DNA from: Corylus avellana
Lineage: Eukaryota; Streptophyta; Magnoliopsida; Fagales; Betulaceae
Length of the DNA stretch: 64,000 nucleotides
Direction: 5' to 3'
NCBI RefSeq assembly: GCF_901000735.1
Contig: NC_081541.1
Location: 27,244,258-27,308,257 of the forward strand
Part shown: positions 23,201-34,320 of the stretch, in pieces
Numbering within the stretch: position 1 is the stretch's first letter
Layout: every line of letters starts with the position of its first letter
The notes under the pieces: model-generated
Told to the model about the DNA's origin: nothing
Database searches by the model: none
The model's input: the letters and a program-made list of their open reading frames with translations, nothing else
Translations under genes and position numbers: made by a program

Positions 23201-23997
23201 CATCTCATAAAATCGGTTCAATAAGACACGGTTGCCCATTCTTTATAAACATGTCAAATATCTTGTCAAGAGGCAATGCTCCTCAACACCCTCTTTCATA
23301 TGCAAGCCAGTATTTTTTCTAGTCGTTGTCACGAGGTAAAAAGTGTGGCCCCATTCATCATATAGTAGGCTCTGATACTATAAAGAAATTCGTAAGTTTA
23401 ACTCATCTCATAAAACCAGTTCAATAAGAGAGAGTTGTTCATTCCTTATAAATATGTCCAACATCTTGTTCACATGCAATGTGGGATTATTCCTCAACAG
23501 TGAGCACCTTAAATCTTCTAAAACAAACGGTTTCACTTTCAAACACTTTGACTATGTCTATGTTCAGCCAAAAAGAAAAAGAAAAAATCGAATCGAAAAC
23601 AAATGCACAGTGACGGACTCTAGATTCGGTTTGTAATACAGAGAGAGAGACAGAGAACTGACTTCCTTGTAAATTGGAGGGGGCTTGGCGGCGACGCGGC
23701 TGGACCTTCTCACGCTCACAGAAGAGAGGTCTACCGGCTGCCTAAATCGCCTCACCTGCTTCACCTGCAAGTACAAATAACCCCAAAAAAAAAAATATAA
23801 TTCCACCGTTACAATCAAACTTCAAAACCCAAAAAACAAACAGAGGGAGTTATCAAACCCACCGGAGAGGGCTTAGGGCTCGAGGCCTTGAGAGCTTGAG
23901 CGAGCTTCCCCAGATTCAGCTCCTCCAGTCTCTTCTTGTTCTCTTGCAGCCTCTGTCGCCGGCACTCCTCATAGCTTCGCTTCGTTTCGACCACCAT
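19566..23997 (-). CDS. B3 domain-containing protein (At5g42700/At3g19184-like)
   Basis: Six exons on the minus strand: 23863-23997 (ATG), 23663-23764, 22831-22865, 22566-22728, 21604-21810 and 19566-19685 (TGA). They give 253 residues, in frame at every junction. The N-terminus starts MVVETKRSYEECRRQR, the Tyr-Glu-Glu-Cys-Arg opening of this plant family. A basic segment follows (about residues 46-75, SVRRSSRVAAKPP). The B3 DNA-binding domain spans about residues 127-220, with the landmarks SHVTRGFWLGLP, GGWKGFATCHDL and DALVFQLIKPTKF. The C-terminus is acidic (DSEDDNDSD). A nuclear DNA-binding role is inferred from the fold; targets are unknown. The start is the first in-frame ATG; the frame extends upstream only through a non-ATG codon. 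A splice donor-like GTAATT in the last exon leaves a slightly different C-terminus possible. Intron 2 carries a TRIM-like element. Confidence 0.9.
20062..20094 (+). repeat. (AAT)n microsatellite
   Basis: Eleven perfect AAT units in the last intron of the first B3 gene. Confidence 0.9.
20243..20275 (+). repeat. (AT)n microsatellite
   Basis: A pure AT run. It is followed by a short duplicated block, 'aaagcatatatgattt..ccaatgatc'. Confidence 0.9.
20782..20962. mobile_element. Foldback MITE, family D copy 1
   Basis: The whole 180 bp is an imperfect palindrome: 'gagtaattct..ctctaagaatggggtggcttttaaaatta' mirrored at the right end. It is flanked by CAGAAAAT and CCGAAAAT, an 8-bp duplication with one mismatch. 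A second copy is at 33501-33671. Confidence 0.65.
21925..22308. mobile_element. Foldback MITE in a B3 intron
   Basis: The left arm runs AACTTCAC..ACTACCACG and 'aactttcaattggatgcaat'. The right arm is its complement, ending GTGAAGTT. Arms of about 150 bp surround 'cgtcagttt'-type centres. Related half-arms appear near 60890-61290 and 63340-63640. Confidence 0.6.
23181..23499 (-). mobile_element. TRIM-like mini LTR element in B3 intron 2
   Basis: Two direct repeats (about 23181-23288 and 23381-23499) share 'aactcatctcataaaa', 'ggttcaataag' and 'catt(c)ctttataaa', and end CCTCAACA on the plus strand (TGTTGAGG on the minus strand). Directly left of the second repeat, 23368-23380 is the complement of TAGTATCAGAGCC, one base from the canonical tRNA-Met primer-binding site. 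The internal region is only about 90 bp and cannot code. No target duplication was seen. Confidence 0.6.
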
Positions 23998-24548
23998 TTT
24001 CCTTCTCAAACAACGATTCTCTCTCTTTTTTGTCCAGAGGAAGAGCCAATTCTTACAAATAAACAGCGAAACCAAAAAAATGGGGGAGAGAGTGTCTGAC
24101 CGTTAGATGTCCTTTGTCCTATTCCGGACAATGGTCAATGGGAAATGTGGGATGGGCAACGGTCGTGTTTGAGCGCTGATTTGCCAAGTTTAAAACTTTT
24201 AATTTCAAAATGCGGCAACGTCAGTAGGACACGTTGCATTTTCCTAGGATTTTGAGCATTGCGTCCTTCCCCCGGAGAAATCCATAAATAAATGCGAAAA
24301 TAAGATAAAAGTAGAAATAAAATAAAATAGACAAAGGAATTTTTATGTTGTTTGATCTATGACCTAGAGGAAAAATGATTAAGGCACAACTTAAACTTAA
24401 CTTTGGCCCAACTTTTTTCTTAAGTTTTTTTTTAAAAAAAAAAAACTGCATGTGGAGGAGAGAGAGAGCCTTCAACGAGAGAGAAAAATTTGGTTTAAAA
24501 GTTAAACCAAAATTAGGTTTAAGTTGTGGCTGTATCACACCTCTTTAT

Positions 24549-24987
24549 TGGGATCCGGATCCCCTCATATTAGAGGGAAATATGACATTCTCATATTTCT
24601 CAATCCTGGTCGTTCAATTTTATCCAACGCTCTACAGAGTGTCATGTATCCCACTATAAAATAATTAATAAAATATTATTTAACTTTTGAAAAGAAAATT
24701 AAAATTAAAATAACTCAATCCACCCCCAAGCGGCGGTTGGGGGTGGCTCCAAAGCCACCCCATGGCTAACTAGGGTGGTCGGCCACCCCATTGTTTTTAT
24801 TCTTTCATTTTAGTTTTTTTTATTATTTTAATTATTATTTTTTTAAAAAAAAGTTAAATAATATTTTATTAATTATTTATAGTGGGACACGTGGCAATTT
24901 GTAGAGCGTTGAATAAAATTGGACGGCCAGGATTGAGAAATATGAGAATCTCATACTCTTCCTCTAATATGAGGGGATCCGGATCCA
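24549..24987. mobile_element. Foldback element with GC-rich core
   Basis: The termini GGATCCGGATCC(C) and CCTCATATTAGAGG mirror each other with arms of about 170 bp (including 'ttcaattttatccaacgctctac' variants). The core 24719-24792 is built of CCACCCCC and GGGGTGGC words. It lies just upstream of the first B3 gene. Confidence 0.7.
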
Positions 24988-26159
24988 AATTGAGTGAATT
25001 GTTTACAATACAGCATGTTCTATTTATAGAGCTTATACATAAATGTAATCTTAATCAAATTCCCTAATTTAGGGTGATCAAATCCCTAAATTAGGCTAAT
25101 CTAATCTTCATCAATTTTCATTAAATCTCTAACTTTAGGGTCATTCAAATATACTCTAACATCATCTCTCAAACTCAAGGTGTAAGATCCTGAAACCTTG
25201 AGTTTGACTTTATTATTATTATTATTTTGAAAGATAGCAAAACAATACAAAAGAGGGTCATTTATGAGCCAAAAAAGAGAGCCAACTTTAGGCTGACGTG
25301 GAAGCCAACTGTGGGCTGAAGTGGCATGGGTTTTAAACAATACCACAAAGGCCGGCCTGGATCTTAAACAATACCACAAAGGCCGAACAAAAAGAGAGCC
25401 AACTTTGGGCTGAAGTGACAGCTAACTTTGGACTGAAATGGCCTGGGTTTTAAACAATACCACCACTTCCTCTGATCTCCTACAGTAGATCCCCTCCATC
25501 ACAGCACCTCTAGGTCTCCTTTATAGAACCATTTTGGTCCATTAGAAATTCCAAGTTCAAATATAAACCTAAAATATCAATTTGTCACACCACCCCGAAG
25601 GGTATCTCATCCACCGTTGTACTATTACTTCTTAGACTCCCTATCTCCCTTATAAGCTGGCTAGGAGCTAAGCAAAATGGGTTCGTCTGTTGATACCGAC
25701 ATCATCCACCATGAGTTGCTACAACTAACTTCGTTGATAACATTCCTAATTATATTTTTCACCTTCCTCATCCCCTGAATAGTTGTGACTAGATTGTTGT
25801 CAATATTTAATTTTCTTTTTGGTCTTTTATATTTTGGATATATATAAATTTTATGATTTTGTATATGTAAGAATCTAATGGCCCAAATGACACGGCACAT
25901 ATATAAATCGTTAAACCCCTAATAATATTAGATGATGTTATCTAATTGAAATCATATTAAGCTATTTTATTGTTGAAATAAGAGAAATGGATTTCTATTA
26001 ACCTCCTATTTTGTTAGGAAGTGAGGTTATAATTGTAGAGGAAAATCGGTATGTATCCTATAAATTTAAGGAATCTCCATTAGTTTTGTGTAAAGTAAGA
26101 GGGAGGGTCAAGATTCAAGAATACTCACAAATTCTTTGAGATAGAAGTTTGCAAAAAAT
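24988..26159. other. Intergenic, no gene seen; short internal repeats
   Basis: Segment 25260-25460 repeats 'gccaactttgggctgaagtgg' and 'gttttaaacaataccac' two to three times. No coding frame shows family features. The rest is AT-rich. Confidence 0.4.
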
Positions 26160-26776
26160 GTTTTGCTATTGAGTGCGACTTTCTATGCGATCATGGCACA
26201 AAACCCTTGTTTTGTGCCAACCACTCAGAGTTCGACACATTAGCTATGCAGGAAAAATGCAAGAAAACTATATGTTAGCAAAACACAAGATTCTTCCTCC
26301 ACCCATCAATTTGAGCCACTTTCTGCCGCCGCCACCTCCCGGATCCGCCCACACCCAGACGCCCCAGCCCACCGCCTTTGTCTCTTTCTCTCTCTCTACC
26401 TGCCTCGCGGCCACCACCATGAAGATCTGGCTGCACGCCACCTCAAGGGTGGCTGGGGGTGGCCGAGAGCCTCCCCCATGAGGCCGGCGGAGAGAGAGAG
26501 AGAGATGGAGGCGGTGGGCTGGGCGGTTTCAGGCGGCGGCAGCAGGCAGAGGCGAGCAGTGGCTCAGATGATTGTGTGAGAGGAATAGTCTAGTGTTTTG
26601 TTCTCATTTTGGTTTTTTGTTCTAAGTTGAGGTGTCAGCTTCTGAATGGTGGGCATAAAAGCCTGGTTTTATGCCAAAACCGCATTGAAGTTAAACTCTT
26701 TGCTATTATGGAATCGGTGGGCATGAAAGCCTGGTTTTATGCCAAGACCGCATTGAAGTTAAACTCTTTGCTATTA
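26160..26776. mobile_element. Foldback element with GC-rich core and doubled right arm
   Basis: The left arm runs from 'tttgctattgag' through 'tggcacaaaacccttgttttgtgcca'. The right arm is its complement and is present twice in tandem (26644-26708 and 26711-26776). The core (26320-26540) is GC-rich, with CCGCC/GGCGG words and 'ggtggctgggggtggcc'. It appears related to the 33722 and 34321 elements through the word 'gggcacaaagnccttggtttgtgcca'. Confidence 0.6.
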
Positions 26777-27731
26777 GGAAATCCTATATGTTCTTTTATT
26801 TGTGTATTATTAATTTATTGTGAAAATCATCTTGGAATTTAATAAATATTCCATAGAAACTACATGGCCTCTCTACATTGTTATAGTTTAGAGACCCATT
26901 TATCAGAGTGGGGGGAGGGAGTTACAACTCCCTCCTCCCCGCCCCCTTTCTCTTTTCCCCTTCCCCCTCCCTTTTTTCTCCTCCACCGTAGATCGATCAG
27001 GGCGCGTATGTCAATGGTCCTCAGGGTGCTTTTTAGCGGGGCTTGGCTAGCCAGCAGTGGGGCGTGGAATGCGTGAGGGTGTATTGGGTTTTTTATTATT
27101 GTATTTTTGTTATTTTTTAAATAAGAATGTATTCTCTCTAGAGAATAACGGAATTGGTTTCCGATCAATTTTTTGTTTTCTTATGTTTCATTTTCTGGAA
27201 GTAAATCATAGACCGATGATGGAGGAGTTATCAAGTATAAAAAAGAATTGTCACTGTAGTAAAGGCAGTGAAGAGAATTGCAATTGATAAACACTAGTAG
27301 CAGATATAAAAAAGTCGGGGAATCAAGGACCTAGTAGCGGATAGAAACGTGATTCACCAAAATTTGTTGTAAATCTGAAACTGATTGAAACGGTAACTTT
27401 TCATACATATTGTCTTATAATAGCACGAAAGGCTATTATATATGTCACAAATAATGTTTGAGATGTGAAGATTTCAAATTATATCTTTAGCATTGTACGG
27501 AGTATTTTGTCCTATTTAATTGTTATATCAATAAAGAGATAATTTGTTCCCAAAAAAAAACAGACCCATTTATCCTGCAAGTAGCTCATATTATTTTTCT
27601 TAAATTTTAGGTTGTATTTACTTTAAAGTAATTTGTATGAACATGTTGGGAGATAGGTTTGCCTTGGAAAGTCCTTTGGATTTGAGCAAAGACAAACTTG
27701 TGTTGTATGTGTGTGTGTGTGAAAGAGAGAG

Positions 27732-27766
<35 letters not shown>

Positions 27767-28097
27767 CTAATAATTACAGCTTTTATCATAGGTAATCGTT
27801 GAAAGGCTTACAAAAAAGAGAATCAATAGATACACCATCTCCTCTGGCCATTGCTAACAGTTGTATGAGTTTCTCTAGTCATCCCTATCATTACATTAAT
27901 CACCTTAACTTACAAAAAGATAGTTATAGTGCTGAGAAAAGTGTTCCTTTGTGAAACTATCAATTTATGTGTGAGAGAAACTTCACAAAAAAACATATAT
28001 ACCATTAAAATAAAACATCTCTTCACCATCAAGCATCAACATATTCCAGGCCCTGGAATTTGCACAAAAGCTGTGAACCAATGACAATAGTTCCTCA
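26777..28097. other. Intergenic between the two B3 genes
   Basis: Pyrimidine-rich at 26910-26990. 27200-27560 has the look of an old retroelement 3' end (terminal 'tgttatatcaataaag') but no recognisable frame. The part next to 28097 should hold the 3' UTR of the second B3 gene. Confidence 0.4.
27707..27762 (+). repeat. Compound (GT)n(GA)n microsatellite
   Basis: Seven or so GT units, then over fifteen GA units with two interruptions. Confidence 0.9.
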
Positions 28098-31000
28098 TTA
28101 CCAAGGGGCATTAGCCAGTTCTTCAAACATATGCTCAAGCCTCTCAGCAGTAGGATCCAGATTCTCAATCTCCACATCAAGGCTATTCATTTTCTCTTTT
28201 ATATCCACAAGCTTTGCCTCCAGAGTTTGCTTCTCCTCTTCTGCATGAGCTCTATCAAGTCTAGCTTCTTTATACCTCATTGATTTCAGTGAAATATTCA
28301 CAAGCTGCTCTAGCCGAGCACTCAGGAATCCCACATTCATGCCCAATGCCTCAAAAGCTTTCAAAGTCTTTTCCCAAGTGGAAAAATGATCTCGTGACGT
28401 GCAAATCTTGCAGGATCTAATGGCATCGGCAATGTTAATAGTCTCAGAAATTATTCCAGCAGCTAACTTACAGTTAAGACCCTCGAGGAGATGGTCATGA
28501 AGAAATGATTTCTGACTGCAACAGAGCTCATAGTACTTGGTCACAAGGAATTTGGAAAGCTCAGAGTTTATAACCAAACCATTAACGAGAATGATGAAAT
28601 CCCCAATACTTCTAACTTGTTTGAAATCAACAACAGATTCTGATAATCTGATTCCATCCAAAATTTCTGAGCCAAAATCACTGTGATCTTCTAAAGGATC
28701 TGATATCGGCCCAAGATCAGTACCATAGACAGTCAGGCTATTCCTTTTAGCATTTTCTTGAGAAAGAGGCTCCAAACCCTCATTTACCGTCTCTTCACAA
28801 GCCTTGGTTTTCGTATCTGATTCACACAATTGAAACAAATAGAAAGGGAATTGAAGAAAGTAGCATTTTGTAGCCATTTAAAAGATGATCAAGGAGAGAA
28901 GAAAAGAAAAAAAGAAAAAGGCAATGTGAACTGCAAAACAACTTACTGCACTTCATTTGCTTCATGCAAGCATCCAACTTTAAGAGGGCAAGAGCACCAT
29001 CCACTTCATCTGAATGATTAGATCTCACAATGTATACCTAAAATGGGTCATGTTACGTGTAGTCATTGTTAGGTAGTGAGTCTGTTATGAAGTATTATCA
29101 ATTAGGTTATTTAGTTCATTAATGTTTTATAGTTGTTTTATTATTTTAATATTGTTGTGTGGGTAGGACTCTTATGTTATGTTTATCTCTTTTATCTTGT
29201 TATTTGTTATTTGGGTGGGCACAATTCAGTCCACCAGCAAACACAATTTCACCATACCAAACCGGTCTTTAGTGGGACAAACCCCATCAGGTTCTCATTT
29301 CACAACAGAGACAAGAAATTTGGTGATCAATGCAACCTGGTTTTGTGGTTCACCAGAAAAAAGAAAAAGAAGATTGCCTTCTTTGTTTGGTTTAGAAAAA
29401 AAAAAAAAAAAGGTTGAGTCAAAGGAGAAGAAAAAAGATTTTCACCGCAAGATTTTTACGACCTTGAGGACAAGGTCGATTCAAAGAGGGATGGAATGTT
29501 ACGTGTAGTCATTGTTAGGTAGTGGGTCTGTTATGAAGTATTATCAATTAGGTTATTTAGTTCATTAATGTTTTATAGTTGTTTTATTATTTTAATATTG
29601 TTGTGTGGGTAGGACTCTTATGTTATGTTTATCTATTTTATCTTGTTATTTGTTATTTGAGTAGGATTAGATTTCCCTATTTTAAATGAAAATCCTATCT
29701 CATGTGGGACTCTATTTTCTATTGTTTTTAAATACTGCATTATTTATGAATAAGAAAATCAATCAAGTAAATTATTCAAACCCTGTGTTTGTAGGAGTTG
29801 AGAGCACCTCGAATTACTCATAGGAGGTTTAGGATTCCTCGAAAATCCTATAGGAGGTTCAGGATTTCTCGAAAATCCTACCATATCAATCTTTCTACTT
29901 AGTTCTCATCACGTTACATAAGCACATAACAGGTCAGGTGAAAATCACACATATAATAGCATTGACAAGTAACAGCTGCAAGCAGCATATAATAAATTAT
30001 ATCTGTTTAATCGACATGCAATGGAAAGAGAAAAGCTCCACTAGGCAAAAGTCCTTTAGGATTTTATTTTTTGCTAAGTAAATTGAAAGAGGAAAGACGT
30101 GGATAAGGCCAATAGGAGAGTTATTTGTTAAGGAAAAGATTACAAAATAATTGCTTAAGCCAACTCTTTGAACAGGCATTGAATGTTAGCAACGGATATT
30201 AAGCACTCAAGGATTTTGGGGGCGCAAGGTAATGTATAAGCAACAACAAGAGGGTTCAAATGACCACCTTAAACTTGGAAGGCTTGACTAAATGGAAAAT
30301 CACGCTATCTCCCTCCAGTATCTTGTGAGCAATAGAAAACCCTCTCCATCCAGCACTTAGTCCCACCTTTTCCCAAAGATATTTTGTTTCAAATTCTTCC
30401 CCACTTTCATCTTCCAAAACAATTTTAGTATCATGCTTAGGCAAATGTGCATCACAAAAGTGCTTGGGGAGACCCTGTTATCCGAATGATTAAGCACATA
30501 AAATAAGTCTACTGACCCATACTTTATTCAATTTACAAGGTAAGCATGCACAAAGTTAGACTTACCAGCCAAAATCCAAAAGTAACATGAGATGGAAGCA
30601 TAGTCTTGACAAGGCTAGGGAATTTGGGATCTAGAATTGCTTGAACCTCTTTTGCTTGTTGTGAAACAGAAGACTGAGCTTTGGATGTAGTATATAAGCT
30701 GTTGACTGTTGTTCTCTTTCTTTTAACACTGTGGCAGAAAGTGGAGGCAGCACTGTTAAAAGGTTATTAATTCTCCAAAATGCCATAACATGTTAAGTAG
30801 CAATCAATAATACTTACTGACCTTTTTAACTTCTCTGCATTATTGATTGCCTGCTCAAGAATCCATCAATAACTTGTATTAATTGAGTACTATAATTAAT
30901 TAAATTAAATAATATACATGTAACACCCCACCCTAAATGATTTGATATTGTCCACTTTGGGCCAAATCGGCACGGTTTTAGTATTGAGTTTACCCCCAAA

Positions 31001-32592
31001 ATCCCTCATACCATTTAGAGAGAGCATATTTCATATAAACACATCATTTTTTCCACACTCAGACAATGTGGGACGTCACAATACTATCATTCAAAAGAAT
31101 GAGATACTAACAATCCAACAAAATAGAGTTCAGTAAAATGCAGACAATAAACAGTAACCTAATTGAGAAAGCTGACCAGCACAAGTACAATGGAACATGA
31201 ATTTGGTTTAGTAAAATATTTGGAAATAAGTGGTGGAGATTAGTGACTATGAGAATAGCAAGTCAGCTTTTTTCTTCATTGGCACAACTTTCAGGAGTCC
31301 CAGCTATGTCCTTGAACATGCAGTACAGAGATAGTTTGTATTATTTTCTGTATTCAAAAACAAAAACAAAAACAGGATAGGATGACACAGAAAATGTGTT
31401 TATTTGATGACTTCTAAAAACTGATTTTCAAAGAGCTAGGGCTGTGAACAACTGTTTCCTGTTTTCAAGAAACCCAACTTAGGTGCCCTGCCTCCACTAT
31501 ATATGTAACACCCCGCTCTGAGTAATATGATATTGTTTGCTTTGGGTCAAGCTAGTACGGTTTTATTATTAGGTTTACCCCAAGAGGCCTCATACCATTT
31601 AGAGATAGCATATTTCATATAAACACATCATCCTTTCCACACCTTGGCAACGTAGGACGTAACAATATACCTCCCATTTAAAGTTTTTTAAAAAATTTAC
31701 ATGTTGGGCCTCACTTGTTGAGGGGAGTGTAGATCCATACGCGAAGAAAGTGTAAGAAAAATAATCTATCAGTTTCTAAAGATTGTTGTCAAACACCAGC
31801 TCCAGTTAGGGCTTGTCTAATTGAATTTAAAATTGAAGACAATGAAAAGTCTTAAGCATTAGTGGCTCCACTGGTTAAAATTCATGTTTTCTCTTGTCAT
31901 AACAAAAACAAAAACATTAACCAACAACCAAAAAAATAAAACTAAAACACAAAACCTATTTTTACCTTTATGTCGTATAAGAAGAACACTTTTTTAAACC
32001 AAAAAAAAAAAAACCCAAAACGACTTTTAACTTTTTCAAACCTCTCAAATGTAAAACAGCTCTCAAAAACACTGGCATTTGACATTTCAAAAACATAAAT
32101 GAGTCGATGATAGCAAAGAGTGTCAAGCTGAAACATGAAATATTAAGTTAAATAGGAGGTTTAGTAGAGGCAGAGTTTGAAATCGGGCAACCTGGTACGA
32201 TCATAAAACATCGACCAAAGATAATGAGAAGTTGAGTTTAATCACTGAATATTCTATCAGACAGACAGCCATTAAAATTTTGTGTCAATCAGAGATTTAG
32301 TTGCAGTGCTTATTTCGGAACAAAAAACCAAAATACCCAACAACAACAAAAAAACATCTAAAAAATAGGAAAAAACAAAAGAAAAGGACTACGACAAAGT
32401 GATTCTCACTTGCTTAGCAGCCGTAGTGGTGAACCCCGAACCCGAAGTTTCTTTCTGAAAGAGCATTTCCTTGGTCATCGGTAGCCTCCCCAGCTTTTTC
32501 CTTGGCTTTAACAAGAGAAACTCATAGTCAAGGTCGGGGACCATGAGAGAAGGAATAGGAGGGCAATCTCTCTGCTTTTGAGCTACAGCCAT
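28098..32592 (-). CDS. B3 domain-containing protein (Os01g0234100-like)
   Basis: Six exons on the minus strand: 32410-32592 (ATG), 30822-30850, 30566-30728, 30268-30474, 28947-29037 and 28098-28816 (TAA). They give 463 residues, with phases consistent throughout. The B3 domain covers about residues 107-199, with the landmarks SHVTFGFWLGLP, AGWRGFSIAHKILEGD and VIFHLVKPSKFKVYIVR. A basic stretch SVKRKRTT (about residue 71) just before it looks like a nuclear localisation signal. The C-terminal 240 residues, all in the last exon, contain a long charged helical region ending in a coiled coil (about residues 405-455, rich in E, K and L). This layout, a B3 domain followed by a long C-terminal tail, recalls the Os01g0234100 group; the assignment is from memory of family layout. 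The role is presumably transcriptional; targets are unknown. It is tandem with the B3 gene at 19566-23997 and shares its 163-bp and 207-bp B3 exons. Confidence 0.9.
29051..29918 (+). mobile_element. Internally deleted Gypsy-like LTR remnant in a B3 intron
   Basis: A direct repeat starts TGTTACGTGTAGTCATTG at 29051 and again at 29497. The second copy runs to 29918 (422 bp, ending CACGTTACA). The first is cut after about 170 bp and followed by about 280 bp of internal sequence ending GAGGACAAGGTCGATTC, the usual 3' end of a Gypsy coding region. The two LTR parts differ at only a few bases over about 165 bp. The element is sense-oriented on the plus strand, antisense to the host gene. Confidence 0.7.
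30919..31080. repeat. Short solo-LTR candidate, copy 1
   Basis: 162 bp, starting TGTAACACCCC and ending GACGTCACA. Flanked by ATACA and ATACT (5 bp, one mismatch). It lies in intron 1 of the second B3 gene and is about 70-75% like copy 2 at 31504 by eye. Confidence 0.55.
31504..31664. repeat. Short solo-LTR candidate, copy 2
   Basis: 161 bp, starting TGTAACACCCCG and ending GACGTAACA, with a perfect 5-bp flanking duplication ATATA. It shares the 'cctcataccatttagaga' and 'gcatatttcatataaacacatcat' blocks with copy 1. Confidence 0.6.
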
Positions 32593-32854
32593 TGTTCTCT
32601 CTGTCTCTCACTTTCTTTCTGTTTTTTGTTTTTGTTTTTGTTTTGTCTTTTTCTCAAGAATGGGCAACAAAGAAAGTGGAAGATGACAGGTCTTTGCTAT
32701 TTACCAAAATGGAGCCAAAATTTCAAAAATGGCCGCAGATCTGTGCCCATGTGCAACCCTTTCCCGTACCTGACCTCAAACCTTTTTGAACAAAAAATAT
32801 AAAAATAAAATAACAAATAACTTAACAAGCAAAGCATTCACAATATATTAAGAG

Positions 32855-33300
32855 GTTGGAGAAAAGTTCAGGTTCCTCTCTTATATTACTACTTAACTGA
32901 TAATGTTTTCACAAGCTTTTAATTGAGATAATGTGCTAAACTACCAATAACTGTCAATGTCTCTCTCAATAATAAAAATAGCTTAATAAAATAATTAAAA
33001 AAATAAAACTAATTTTTTTAAAAAAATGAAAACCAAACTTTGGAAATTTATTAAAAATAAACAAATAATCATTTTTTCTTAAAGAAAAAAAATTATTATT
33101 ATTATTTTTTTTTTTTGAATTTATTGAAGTATTTTTGTTTTATTGAAAAAAAATTCAAGATTTATTTTGTCTTTTTGCTAGACTTTGGGAATATTGTCAA
33201 TTTTTTGATAGTTTAGGCGAGACATTGTCGCAATTAAAAGTTTAAAAAGACATTATCAATTGGATGATAATTTGAAGAAAGTATGTGAATTTTTTTTCCA
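32855..33300. mobile_element. Diverged MULE-type MITE (family of 43100-43821)
   Basis: The left arm begins 'ggttggagaaaagttcaggttcc..actacttaactgataatg'. The right arm runs 'tatttttgttttattg..tttttgctag..gacattatcaattggatgataattt'. The blocks come in the same order as in the element at 43100, with more substitutions. It lies upstream of the second B3 gene. Confidence 0.5.
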
Positions 33301-33500
33301 AAAAATTACTTTATCTTTAATATCACATCATAATCAAAAAGTTTTTTTAAAAAAAAATCATCTATTTTTTAGAACCAAGCACCTTGCTAATATAATTAAT
33401 TAATACAATCATGGTTTGTTTAGTAATCTTTTAGGTTGAATATTTTTAAAATTTTATAAAAAGTATTAGATTCAAATTGTAACGCAATACTAACTTTGGG

Positions 33501-33671
33501 GAGTAATTCTAGAAATCACTCTTGTATCCCTCTTGTGTCACTCTAAGAATAAGGAGGCTTTTAAAATCATCATTTGATCAAAATTAAATAATGATCAATT
33601 ACAAAGCCAATGGTAATTTTAGAAGCCACCCTATTCTTAGAGTGACACAAAAGTGACTTGTAGCATTACTC
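33501..33671. mobile_element. Foldback MITE, family D copy 2
   Basis: A palindrome of 171 bp: 'gagtaattctagaaatcactcttgtat..gtgtcactctaagaata' mirrored at the right as 'tattcttagagtgacacaaaagtgacttgtagcattactc'. Flanks AACTTTGGG and AACTTTTGA look like a decayed 9-bp duplication. Confidence 0.7.
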
Positions 33672-33721
33672 AACTTTTGATTGACAGAATACTTGCATAT
33701 TTCGGGTGAAATTACTATTTT

Positions 33722-34275
33722 AAGAATAACTTCCATAAGGTTTTGGTACAAACCAAGACTTTTGTAACCTCCAATAAGAGCATGACAAGTTTGCATGAAC
33801 ACCAAAAATAAGCTAAAACACCTAATTTTTTTTTTTCACCAATACCTTATACGCGTTAAAATAAACTTCTAGAATAAAATTTTCCTATTCATCCTACGTA
33901 GATCCACCATTAGCCACCAGACCCGCGGCTGGCTAGCCAAGATCACGTCGGCAGCTCTCTGTCACTGGGTAAGTTCTCCTTCCCTCTCTCTCTCTTTCTC
34001 ACCGACACCAGCAACTCTTTGTCTCCCTCTCTCTCTTACACACACACCAACAGCAAAGAACAAAGTTTATCTGTCACCGGCAGCAGAGCACAAAATCTCT
34101 TTGTAACCGGCTGCCTTTGGATTTTTTTGGTTAGAGAGAAAGAGTATTTTGGCCCCTTCCTTTGGATTTTTTTGGTTAGAGAATATAGGGTTTAGGGTTT
34201 GGTTTGTCTGAGTAGGATGAATATAAAAAGTTTATTCTAGAAAATATTTTATTTTAACGCATATGAGGTCTTGTT
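33722..34275. mobile_element. Truncated relative of the 34321 foldback element
   Basis: The left arm is a diverged copy of the 34321 left arm ('gaataacttccataaggttttggtacaaaccaag'). The right arm is present only in its inner part ('aaagtttattctagaaaatattttattttaacgca') and stops at a poly-A run near 34275. The core contains CT-rich and 'ccaccagacccgcggc' sequence. Confidence 0.5.
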
Positions 34276-34320
34276 AAAAAAAAAAAAAAAAAAAAAAAGT
34301 ATTTTTGCTTATTCTTGTTT

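Noticed and set aside
23998..24075. Longer N-terminus for the first B3 protein
   Set aside because: Open upstream only from a non-ATG codon; the family N-terminus begins at the ATG at 23997.
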